64,000 nucleotides of DNA from Rhodobiaceae bacterium (GCA_028278505.1 JANQEG010000087.1:1-64000), one strand, 5' to 3'; shown: positions 49,660 to 59,189, numbered from the stretch's first letter. Numbers and translations are program-made. Notes: generated by a model from the letters alone, not told the origin.

Positions 49660-49712
49660 AGCCTCCCGGTTCGCGGCCGGCCGCCGGATTTGCCCGCGGC
49701 GTCTGACCGGGA

Positions 49713-49728
49713 TTTACGGTACCGTAAA
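49713..49728. promoter_or_regulatory. 16-bp perfect palindrome, operator candidate
   Basis: TTTACGGTACCGTAAA, 53 nt upstream of the oxidoreductase start. Confidence 0.55.
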
Positions 49729-49833
49729 ATCGGAAGGGCGTAAAATGAGGATTTGCTGATGGACGGGAAACGGCGGCGTGCGGGTGGCGGGTGCCGGTGG
49801 GCGAAACAATGGCAGGTCGGTACGGAAGAGGTT

Positions 49834-49916
49834 CGAACCCGAAGGGTTCGCAAGGCCGAACGGCCGTCGCGCGGTCAGCGCGCCCCCGCGGAGGTCATGA
49901 GCGAAGCGAATTGACC
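49834..49916 (+). repeat. Four-hairpin structured element, copy 1
   Basis: CGAACCC-GAA-GGGTTCG; GGCC-GAAC-GGCC; CGCGC-GGTCA-GCGCG; GGTCA-TGAGCGAAGCGAAT-TGACC. Confidence 0.8.
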
Positions 49917-49951
49917 GTGAGCGAAGTAATGGTGGGCAGGAAGGCAAAGGT

Positions 49952-49993
49952 TCAAAAAAAGCCCTGCCGAGCTTGTTGTCGCCATGGCAGGGC
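49952..49993 (-). terminator. Rho-independent terminator without an annotated upstream gene
   Basis: Minus strand GCCCTGCC-N17-GGCAGGGC-TTTTTTT. Confidence 0.75.
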
Positions 49994-50155
49994 CTGCCCC
50001 GAAGGGTCTTGAGGCTCAATGGGTGAACCCACGAGCAATCGGTACTAAGATACGCTTCAATCCTTAAATATCAAGTGATTAGCACTTGCTTTTCGCAACC
50101 GAGAAGATCGCGGGGCAGCGCGTTTGCGACCTATAGCCTTCGCTGACGCGGCGAA

Positions 50156-50281
50156 ACACGGCGCCGGCATACCGTGTCGAACGGGGCAATGGGTCCCCGC
50201 TTGCGCGAGGACGGTGGGTGTTGTTGTCGCTGGAGCACAAAACTTACACCTTCCCCGCGAAAGCGGGGAACCATTGGCGGC
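50156..50281. repeat. Tetraloop palindromic pair, convergent orientation
   Basis: GGCATACCGTGTCGAACGGGGCAATGGGTCCCCGC...GGTG then CACCTTCCCCGC-GAAA-GCGGGGAACCATTGGC. Confidence 0.8.
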
Positions 50282-50525
50282 GCCGAAATAATAAGCGTTC
50301 GCGGTGCTTACCGGAATCATCGAGGCGCGGATTGAAAAGACGGTATCGAACTGAACCGGGCAACAGTGTTGTGATGCGTTAAATAGTCGACGTGTTCTGA
50401 AAAAGACCGAACCGATAGTCCTCCTTCGCCCGCCCAACTACGCTGAAGCTTCAGCGGGCCGGGGCTTCGGAGGACACGCCTACGCCTATATCGCCTTCGG
50501 CTGGCGAAGCTGGCTAGCAGAAATT

Positions 50526-50608
50526 CGAGCCCGGAGGGCTCGCAAGCGCGAACGCGCGCCGGCCGGTCAGGCCGCCCCGTCGGAGCCGGTGAGCGAAGCG
50601 AACTCGGC
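50526..50608 (+). repeat. Four-hairpin structured element, copy 2
   Basis: CGAGCCC-GGA-GGGCTCG; GCGC-GAAC-GCGC; CGGCC-GGTCA-GGCCG; GCCGG-TGAGCGAAGCGAAC-TCGGC. Confidence 0.8.
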
Positions 50609-50769
50609 GTGAGACAGAAAAAGGTCGAAACTGAAGGGTTGGCCCGCTTTCGTTCCGCGCTTTCACTTCGTTACAGCGCAGTCACTACAGCGCGGCATCC
50701 GTTTCGCACGCTACATCGCTCATCGCGCTGTAGCGAAATTTTGCCTTTGGCAAAATTAGCGAAAGCGGA

Positions 50770-50845
50770 TGGTGGGCCCGGCAGGACTCGAACCTGCAAC
50801 CAGACCGTTATGAGCGGCCGGCTCTAACCATTGAGCTACGGGCCC
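50770..50845 (-). tRNA. tRNA with CAU anticodon, best read as tRNA-Ile2(CAU)
   Basis: Minus strand GGGCCCGTAGCTCAATGGTTAGAGCCGGCCGCTCATAACGGTCTGGTTGCAGGTTCGAGTCCTGCCGGGCCCACCA; full cloverleaf, CCA encoded. Confidence 0.95.
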
Positions 50846-50883
50846 GGATAAAGGGCATGAGCGATAGTCGCTCCGGACTCTCG

Positions 50884-51186
50884 CTATATCAATAGCGTTT
50901 CGCGGGCAAGGCGCTCGGCGTCATAGCTCGTCGCCCTGGCCCTCTCCTCTCTGAGGCTGTCGTGTTCACACATCTCAAAGCCGGATACGGCCACGACCTC
51001 GATCGATCGCCCGAGTGTGTCGAATTTCAGGAAATATTCCTGTTCGAACGTCGCCGAAGTGATGCGATGGTTGGTTGGCGCGACCTTGCCTTTGCCCACC
51101 TTTCCCGCGGAAGCGGGAATCCAATTATCCCGTCGATACGTTTTGCCATCGGCTATTGCGAATTGAAGAGTCGACCGACAAAACAA
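50884..51186 (-). pseudogene. ORF whose N-terminal part is repeat-derived; possible remnant
   Basis: ...NWIPASAGKVGKGKVAPTNH is translated palindromic element; TSATFEQEYFLKFDTLGRSIEVVAVSGFEMCEHDS... follows. Confidence 0.3.
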
Positions 51187-51240
51187 ATGCCAATAATGGC
51201 GGATTGGCCAATGGTTCCCCGCTTTCGCGGGGAAGGTGCG
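51094..51240. repeat. Tetraloop palindromic pair, divergent orientation
   Basis: TTCCCGC-GGAA-GCGGGAA near 51102-51119 and TTCCCCGC-TTTC-GCGGGGAA at 51215-51234. Confidence 0.8.
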
Positions 51241-51303
51241 GTTATTGGCCTCCGAGTTTCCTCGATACGCCGTCCCCGTGCAAAAACCGGCCCAACCGAT
51301 CCG

Positions 51304-52347
51304 TCAGCAGATGCGCGGAAGCTGCTCGCCCGACAGCCAGTCGACGATGCGGCCGCCGCCGAAGCCGGTGGTCATCCGCACGAAGGAATGTTCGTCCTCG
51401 ACGACCACGCCGATTGCCGCGGCGTCGCGGCCGAGCGGGTGGGCGCGCATGGCCGCGAGCGCCGCATCGGCATGCTCTAGCGCGACAATCGCTATGAGTT
51501 TGCCCTCATTGGCGACATAGAGCGGGTCGAGGCCGAGAAATTCGCACGCCGCCGCCACCTCGGCTTTGACCGGGATCGCCGCCTCCTCGACGACCATGCC
51601 GACGCCGGAGGCGATCGCCAGCTCGTTGAGCACGGCGGCGAGGCCGCCGCGGGTCGGGTCGCGCATCGCGCGCAGGCCCGCGCCTGCCGCCGCCACCATC
51701 TCGGCGACGAGGCCGTGAAGCGCTGCGGTGTCCGACAGGATCGCGGTTTCGAAGCCGAGATTTTCCCGCTTCGACATCACCGCGACGCCGTGATCGCCGA
51801 TCGTGCCGGACAGGAGAATGCGGTCGCCGGGGCGGGCGCGATCAGCCGAAAGGTCGAGCCCCTCGGGGACAATGCCGATGCCGGTGGTGGTGATGAAGAC
51901 GCCGTCGGCCTTGCCGCGCTCGACCACCTTGGTGTCGCCGGTGACGATGGCGATGTCGGCCGCCGCCGCCGCCTCGCCCATGGATTTGGCGATCGCCTGC
52001 AGGTCGGCCAGCGCGAATCCTTCCTCGATGACGAAGCCGGCGGAAAGGTGGAGCGGCTTTGCGCCGGCCATCGCCACGTCGTTGATGGTGCCGTTGACGG
52101 CGAGCTCGCCGATATTGCCGCCGGGAAAGAACAGCGGTGTCACCACATAGCCGTCGGTCGACATGACCATGCGGCCGGCCGGGACGTCGAAGGCGGCCTG
52201 GTCATTGACGGCGGCCAGCATCTCGTTGTCGAAGGCTGCGTGAAAGATGTCCGCGATCAGATGCGCCATGGCGCGGCCGCCCGACCCGTGGGCGAGTTCG
52301 ACGCGACCCGATTTAAGATCGAGCTTGCGGCGGCGCGGCGCGCGCAT
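51304..52347 (-). CDS. hypE: Hydrogenase maturation protein HypE
   Basis: LAHGSGGRAMAHLI; C-terminal PRIC. Confidence 0.95.
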   Translation of the reverse strand: MRAPRRRKLDLKSGRVELAHGSGGRAMAHLIADIFHAAFDNEMLAAVNDQAAFDVPAGRMVMSTDGYVVTPLFFPGGNIGELAVNGTINDVAMAGAKPLHLSAGFVIEEGFALADLQAIAKSMGEAAAAADIAIVTGDTKVVERGKADGVFITTTGIGIVPEGLDLSADRARPGDRILLSGTIGDHGVAVMSKRENLGFETAILSDTAALHGLVAEMVAAAGAGLRAMRDPTRGGLAAVLNELAIASGVGMVVEEAAIPVKAEVAAACEFLGLDPLYVANEGKLIAIVALEHADAALAAMRAHPLGRDAAAIGVVVEDEHSFVRMTTGFGGGRIVDWLSGEQLPRIC

Positions 52348-52350
52348 CGC

Positions 52351-53502
52351 TCAGGAGGCCTTGCGCCGTTCGTCGCCGGCAGCGATCCGGAACCGGCCAT
52401 AGGTCCAGTGGGCGGCGCAGGCGCCTTCCGACGACACCATGCACGAGCCGATCGGCGTTTCCGGCGTGCACACTGTGCCGAACAGCTTGCAGTCGACCGG
52501 CTCCTTTGCGCCGCGGAGGATGGCGCCGCATTCGCAGGCCGGATTGTCGGGCGCCGGCTGATAGGAAATGCCGAAGCGCCGCTCGGCATCGAATTCGGCA
52601 AAAGGCGCCTTGATCTTGAGCGCCGAGTAGGGGACTTCGCCGAGGCCGCGCCATTCGAACGAGCGGCGCAATTCGAACATTTCGGCGACGATCGCCTGGG
52701 CGGCGGTGTTGCCCTCGCGGGTCACAGCGCGGGCGTACTGGTTCTCGACCTCGTGGCGCCCGTCATTTGCCTGCCGCACCAGCATCAGGATCGCCTGCAT
52801 CACGTCGAGCGGCTCAAAGCCGGCAACGACGACCGGCTTTTCGAATTCGCGGGCGAAATACTCGTAAGGCTGGGTACCGATGACGGTGGACACGTGGGCC
52901 GGGCCGACAAAACCGTCGAGGCGGACAAGGCCGAGCGCGCGCACCTGCCGGCTTTCTAGAATGTTGCGGATCGCTGCCGGCGTCAGCACGTGGTTGCAAT
53001 AGACGGAGAAGTTTTCGAGCTTTTGCGCCGCCGCCTGCTTGATCGCGAGCGCGGTCGGCGGCGTCGTCGTCTCAAAGCCGATGGCAAAGAAGACGACCTG
53101 CCGGTCCGGCTCGGCGGTGGCGATCTTCAGCGCATCAAGCGTCGAATAGACCATACGGATGTCGCCGCCCTCGGCCTTGGCGCGCATCAGGCTGGAGCCG
53201 CCCGAGGCCGGCACCCGCATCAGATCGCCATAGGTGAGCAGCGTGATGTCCGGATTGCGGACAAGCTCGATCGCCGCGTCGATGCGCCCGATCGGCAGCA
53301 CGCAGACCGGACAGCCGGGGCCGTGGATCATCTTGATGTTCTTCGGCAGCAGATCCTCGACGCCGTAGCGGGCGATCGCATGGGTGTGGCCGCCGCAGAA
53401 CTCCATGAACCGATAGTCGCGGTCGGCCCGGGCCTCGGCGGCGATCGCCGTGGCGAGCTTTTCGGCGATGGCGCCGTCGCGGAATTCGTCGACATATTTC
53501 AT
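52351..53502 (-). CDS. hypD: Hydrogenase maturation protein HypD
   Basis: FMEFCGGHTHAIARYGVEDLLP; HGPGCPVCVLP; C-terminal Cys cluster. Confidence 0.96.
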   Translation of the reverse strand: MKYVDEFRDGAIAEKLATAIAAEARADRDYRFMEFCGGHTHAIARYGVEDLLPKNIKMIHGPGCPVCVLPIGRIDAAIELVRNPDITLLTYGDLMRVPASGGSSLMRAKAEGGDIRMVYSTLDALKIATAEPDRQVVFFAIGFETTTPPTALAIKQAAAQKLENFSVYCNHVLTPAAIRNILESRQVRALGLVRLDGFVGPAHVSTVIGTQPYEYFAREFEKPVVVAGFEPLDVMQAILMLVRQANDGRHEVENQYARAVTREGNTAAQAIVAEMFELRRSFEWRGLGEVPYSALKIKAPFAEFDAERRFGISYQPAPDNPACECGAILRGAKEPVDCKLFGTVCTPETPIGSCMVSSEGACAAHWTYGRFRIAAGDERRKAS

Positions 53503-53723
53503 TCAGCGCCAATCCCGGCCTCGGCGAGAAGTTCAAGCGTCCGCGCGGCCTCCTCGGCGTCGACCTTGGAAAGTGCGTAGCCGACATGGACGACGACAAA
53601 ATCGCCGAGCGCCACATCGGGCACCAGCGCGATCGAGATCTCGCGGCTGACGCCGTCGATCGTCACCCGCGCCATGTCGGCGCCGATCAACTCGGTGACT
53701 TCCGCAGGGATCGCCAGGCACAT
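53499..53723 (-). CDS. hypC: Hydrogenase maturation chaperone HypC
   Basis: MCLAIPAEVTELIGADMARVTIDGVSREISIALVPDVALGDFVVVHVGYALSKVD. Confidence 0.96.
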   Translation of the reverse strand: MCLAIPAEVTELIGADMARVTIDGVSREISIALVPDVALGDFVVVHVGYALSKVDAEEAARTLELLAEAGIGAE

Positions 53724-53781
53724 TTGTCGGTTATCTCCGTTCCACTGCAGGAGTGCGCCTCAGGGGCGTACCCCGCCCGTC

Positions 53782-53928
53782 GTCATGCCGGGCTTGACCC
53801 GGCATCCATTGGCGGCCGCCAATCGCATCGTGGTTTTTTGCTCTGCGGAAGGTTGGCGGTATCGCGCACGACAATCCGTTGTAGCGGGTCGCGCCGGTAA
53901 ATGGATCCCGGCTCAAGGCCGGGATGAC
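53782..53928. repeat. Inverted pair of GTCAT-type palindromes inside the hyp block
   Basis: GTCATGCCGGGCTTGACCCGGCATCCATTGGC ... AATGGATCCCGGCTCAAGGCCGGGATGAC. Confidence 0.85.
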
Positions 53929-54029
53929 GGCAGAATATGCGGCGCCCGGAGTACATGAATTTAGTGTCGTCAGATCGGCTGGACAGGGATAACGCTCGCG
54001 CAATGCCGGTTCCCTCCGTTCGCTGATCA

Positions 54030-55163
<1,134 letters not shown>

Positions 55164-55444
55164 GGCTTCACCTCGTCCTTACCGACCCTGCCGTCGCTGG
55201 CATCGCGCAGACCAAACGCAGCCGCGCCGCATTCATCCCTGCAGCTACATATAGGTCAGTCTTTTCTTAGCGCATGAGGGGGGCGGGGGCGAGTCTTGGT
55301 GGCGGTGGATGACCGACAAGGCGCGATCGCCGGCCGCCTGAGGCATATAAATGCGCCCAATCACATCTCTGTGTGGCGCTTTGGCGCGCTGCCGCAATCA
55401 GCTAGCATTTGCAGAAAGGATTTGCTGCCGAGGAGCCGGGTCCG

Positions 55445-56389
55445 GTGCTGCGCATCATCATTGTCGTTTCGATGTTTCTGTTCGCCGCGACCGTCCCGGC
55501 GGCGGCGCAGTTCCTCGGCGGGCGGATGCCGTATGGTGCGTTCGACAAGCTGGACCACACGGAAATCAAGGTCGATGGCAGTACGCTCGTTGTCGGTATT
55601 GCGCCCGGTAAGCTCGCGCTCTCGCGCGGCGAGATCGTCGCCTGGGTGAAGAAATCGGCGGAGGCGGTGATCACCTATTACCACCGGTTTCCGACGGCGC
55701 GGACGCGCGTCCTGATCGTGCCTGTGTCGGGCGCGCGGATCAGCGGCCAGGCCTTCGGCCATCGCGGTGCGGCGATCCGGCTCCGGGTCGGGCGTAATGC
55801 GACGGCGGCGGACCTTGCCCGCGACTGGGTGATGGTCCACGAGATGATCCATCTGGCGTTTCCGATGCTCAACCGCCGGCACGACTGGCTCGCCGAAGGG
55901 CTTGCCGTCTATATCGAATCCGTTGCCCGGGTCCGCGCCGGCCATCTCGATCAGGCGACGATCTGGACGGATTTCGTCGAGGCCATGCCGCGCGGGCTGC
56001 CGGGCCCCGGCGATCGCGGCCTCGACAATACGCCGACCTGGGGGCGGACATATTGGGGCGGGGCGCTCTTCTGCCTGCTTGCCGACATCGAAATCCGCAA
56101 GCGCACGCGCAACGAAATGGGCCTCGAACATGCCTTGCGAAAGATGCTGTCCGTAGCCAATCACGAATCCTTCAGCGCCATCGAAACGGCGATCGAAACC
56201 GCCGACATTGGCACCGGCAAAACCGTGCTGATGGAGCTTTATAAGGCGCATCGCGACACCGCCATCGATGTCGACCTCGACGCGCTCTGGGCCGAGCTCG
56301 GGGTGCGGATGGAGGACGGCGCGGCCGTCCTCGATGGATCGGCGCCGCTGGCCGAAATCCGCGAGGCGATCTTTACCGCCGAAAGCTGA
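55445..56389 (+). CDS. Putative secreted gluzincin-like metallopeptidase
   Basis: Signal peptide after GTG; MVHEMIHLAF ... WLAEGLAVYIESV (HExxH...E pattern). Confidence 0.65.
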   Translation: MLRIIIVVSMFLFAATVPAAAQFLGGRMPYGAFDKLDHTEIKVDGSTLVVGIAPGKLALSRGEIVAWVKKSAEAVITYYHRFPTARTRVLIVPVSGARISGQAFGHRGAAIRLRVGRNATAADLARDWVMVHEMIHLAFPMLNRRHDWLAEGLAVYIESVARVRAGHLDQATIWTDFVEAMPRGLPGPGDRGLDNTPTWGRTYWGGALFCLLADIEIRKRTRNEMGLEHALRKMLSVANHESFSAIETAIETADIGTGKTVLMELYKAHRDTAIDVDLDALWAELGVRMEDGAAVLDGSAPLAEIREAIFTAES

Positions 56390-56503
56390 GCGCCGGCGAA
56401 TTTCGGCTTGCGCGCCGATCGTTTCCAAACCGACAGATTAGGTCGCATTCAACGCTTCGCCGCGGCGCGTGATCGCGCTTATCTCGGCCCCGCATTTCGG
56501 ATC

Positions 56504-57604
56504 ATGCCGGGAGGTCGTTCGTTGAAAGCTGCCGTCTGCCGGGAATTCGCCGGACCACTTCACATCGAAGAGGTCCACCTTGCCGATCCGGGCGTCGGCG
56601 AGGTGCGGGTCCGGATCAGGGCCTGCGCGATCTGCCATTCCGATATCGCCTTCATCGACGGCGCCTGGGGCGGCGATCTGCCCGCCGTCTTCGGCCATGA
56701 GGCGTCCGGGATCGTCGAGGCGGTCGGCAGCGGCGTCACCGATGTTGCGCCCGGCGATCCCGTGGCGGTGACGCTGGTGCGCGCCTGCGGCCGCTGCTCC
56801 TGCTGCGAGGCCGGCTATTACGGCTCGTGCGAAACCACGTTTCCGCTCGATGAGACGAGCCCGCTTCGCGGCGCCGACGGCGCGCCGATCGGCCACGGGC
56901 TCGGCACTGGCGCCTTTGCCGAGGCGGTCGTCGTCGACCGGGCGCAGATCGTGCCGATCGACGATGACATCGGCTTCGACACTGCCGCGCTGCTCGCCTG
57001 CGGCGTGATTACCGGCTATGGCGCGGTCGTCAACACGGCGGGGATTCGGGCCGGATCGCGCGTCGCCGTGGTCGGCACCGGCGGCGTCGGCCTCAACAGC
57101 GTGCAAGGGGCGGCGATTGCCGGGGCGGCGGCGGTCATCGCCATCGATCTTTCGGAGAGTAAGCGCGAGGCGGCGCGCCGGTTCGGGGCGACGCACACGA
57201 TCGACCCGCGCGCCCGCGATGTCGCCGCTGCCGTCCGCGCCGCAACCGGCGGCTGCGGCGCCGATGCCGTGTTCGTCACCGTCGGCGCGAAGGCGGCGTT
57301 CGATCGGGCTATCGACTTGCTGGCGCCGGGGGGCGCGGCGGTGATCGTCGGCATGCCGGCGAATGGCGTGATGTCGGATTATGATCCGGGCATGCTGGTC
57401 ACCCGGAGCCAGCGCATTCTCGGCTCGAAAATGGGCTCGTCAAACATCCACCAGGATATCCCGAAACTGATTGCGCTCTACCGGCAGGGCCGGCTGAAGC
57501 TCGACGAGCTGATCAGTGGCCGCTATCGCCTCGATCAGATCAATGACGCGATCGCCTCGGCGAAATCGGGCGAGGCGCTGCGCAATGTGGTGGTGATGGG
57601 GTGA
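56504..57604 (+). CDS. Zn-dependent alcohol dehydrogenase
   Basis: GHEASGIVEAVGSGV; structural-Zn CGRCSCCEAGYYGSC; VVGTGGVGLNSVQGA. Confidence 0.92.
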   Translation: MPGGRSLKAAVCREFAGPLHIEEVHLADPGVGEVRVRIRACAICHSDIAFIDGAWGGDLPAVFGHEASGIVEAVGSGVTDVAPGDPVAVTLVRACGRCSCCEAGYYGSCETTFPLDETSPLRGADGAPIGHGLGTGAFAEAVVVDRAQIVPIDDDIGFDTAALLACGVITGYGAVVNTAGIRAGSRVAVVGTGGVGLNSVQGAAIAGAAAVIAIDLSESKREAARRFGATHTIDPRARDVAAAVRAATGGCGADAVFVTVGAKAAFDRAIDLLAPGGAAVIVGMPANGVMSDYDPGMLVTRSQRILGSKMGSSNIHQDIPKLIALYRQGRLKLDELISGRYRLDQINDAIASAKSGEALRNVVVMG

Positions 57605-57608
57605 GGGG

Positions 57609-57747
57609 CCGGATTCCTTCCCCCCTTGTGGGGGAAGGTTAGGATGGGGGGTCAAGGAGAAAACGCGTGAGCGAAGCGAACGCAATTGATTTATTTATTC
57701 TTTTGACCCCCACCCCTGACCCCTCCCCACAAGGGGGAGGGGAAGCC
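57609..57747 (+). repeat. ~139-bp mosaic palindromic element, left copy
   Basis: CCGGATTCCTTCCCCCCTTGTGGGGGAAGGTTAGGATGGGGGGTCAAGG...AATTGATTTATTTATTCTTTTGACCCCCACCCCTGACCCC... Confidence 0.92.
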
Positions 57748-57827
57748 GGGCTACGGCGCTTGTCAGCGCCTCGCAATGACGAACTCGACATTCAACAGAG
57801 CTCTATGAAATCGATTGGACACTCAAC

Positions 57828-59030
57828 GTGAAACTCGAAAGCCTTGAAACCTTCATCGTCGGCAATCCGCCGCCCGGTTTCGGCGGCCGCTATTTCCAGT
57901 TCGTCAAGCTGAAGACCGCGTGCGGGATCGAGGGCGTCGGCGAGGTCTATGCGGCCTCTTTCGGCCCGGCCGCGACGGTGGCGATGATCGAGGACGTGTT
58001 TCAGCGCCGGCTTGAAGGCGCCGATCCGTTCCGCATCGAGCATTTCTTCCGCAATGCCTACGGGTCGGGATTTACGCAAAGGCCGGACACGGCGATGGCC
58101 GGCGTCGTCAGCGGGCTTGAGATGGCGATGTGGGACATCATCGGCAAGGCGCTCGATCGTCCCGTCTATGACCTTCTCGGCGGCCGCGTGCACGAGCGCT
58201 TGCGCAGCTACACCTATCTCTATCCGGGCGCCGATCAGGATGCCGCCGAATTCTATGGCGATGCCGAGGCGAGCGCGGCGCGGGCGGCCGAACTGGTCGC
58301 CGAGGGTTTTACCGCGATCAAATTCGATCCCGCCGGCCAGTACACCGCCTTTGACGGGCGCCAGCCGGATATGGAATCGCTGGATCGCTCCGAAGCTTTT
58401 TGCAGACAAATCCGGGAAGCCGTCGGCACCAAAGCGGACCTCCTGTTCGGCACCCACGGCCAGTTCACCGCCGCCGGCGCGATCCGCCTGGCGAAGCGGC
58501 TGGAGCCTTATGATCCGTTGTGGTTCGAGGAGCCGGTGCCGCCCGACAGCCCGGAGGAGATGGCGAAGGTCGCCAGGGCGACCAGCGTACCGATCGCCAC
58601 CGGCGAGCGGCTCTGCACCAAATGGGAATTTGCGCGGGTGCTTGAGGCCGGTGCCGCCGCAATCCTGCAGATGAATCTCGGCCGGGTCGGCGGGCTTTTG
58701 GAGGCCAAGAAGATCGCCGGCATGGCCGAGGCCTGGCACGGCCAGATCGCGCCGCACCTTTATTGCGGGCCGGTGGTCGGGGCGGCGAATATCCAGCTCG
58801 CCGCGACCTGCCCGAATTTCCTGATCCTGGAGGGGATCGGCAAATGGGACGGCTTTCACGCCGACCTTTTGAAGACGCCGATCCGCTGGGAGGACGGCTA
58901 TGTCATCCCGCCGACGGCGCCGGGGCTCGGGGTCGAGCTCAATGAGGAGGTCGCGCGCGCCAATCCTTACGACGGCGATAAACTGCACCTGGAAATGGGC
59001 GACGTGCCTTTCGATCCGCACAAACGGTGA
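57828..59030 (+). CDS. Mandelate racemase/muconate lactonizing enzyme family (enolase superfamily)
   Basis: MKLESLETFIVGNPPPGFGGRYFQFVKLKTACGIEGVGEVY...LLFGTHGQF...WFEEPVPP...IATGERL. Confidence 0.9.
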   Translation: MKLESLETFIVGNPPPGFGGRYFQFVKLKTACGIEGVGEVYAASFGPAATVAMIEDVFQRRLEGADPFRIEHFFRNAYGSGFTQRPDTAMAGVVSGLEMAMWDIIGKALDRPVYDLLGGRVHERLRSYTYLYPGADQDAAEFYGDAEASAARAAELVAEGFTAIKFDPAGQYTAFDGRQPDMESLDRSEAFCRQIREAVGTKADLLFGTHGQFTAAGAIRLAKRLEPYDPLWFEEPVPPDSPEEMAKVARATSVPIATGERLCTKWEFARVLEAGAAAILQMNLGRVGGLLEAKKIAGMAEAWHGQIAPHLYCGPVVGAANIQLAATCPNFLILEGIGKWDGFHADLLKTPIRWEDGYVIPPTAPGLGVELNEEVARANPYDGDKLHLEMGDVPFDPHKR

Positions 59031-59050
59031 TTGAGAAGGAAATGCAGCCA

Positions 59051-59189
59051 GGTTTCCCCTCCCCGTTCAAGGGTAGGGGTCAGGGATGGGGGTCAAAAGA
59101 ATAAATAAATCAATTGTGTTCGCTATCGCTCACAGTTTTTCCTTGACCCCCCATCCTAACCTTCCCCCACAAGGGGGGAAGGAATCCGG
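59051..59189 (-). repeat. ~139-bp mosaic palindromic element, right inverted copy
   Basis: Reverse complement nearly identical to 57609-57747. Confidence 0.92.

Noticed and set aside
50020-50060. GAGCAATCGGTACTAAG resembling the 3' end of 23S rRNA
   Set aside because: Match is short and no further 23S or 5S sequence is present on either side.
50609-50827. 72-aa ORF ending GGPGRTRTCNQTVMSGRL
   Set aside because: The C-terminus is the translated antisense of tRNA-Ile(CAU), a common spurious annotation.
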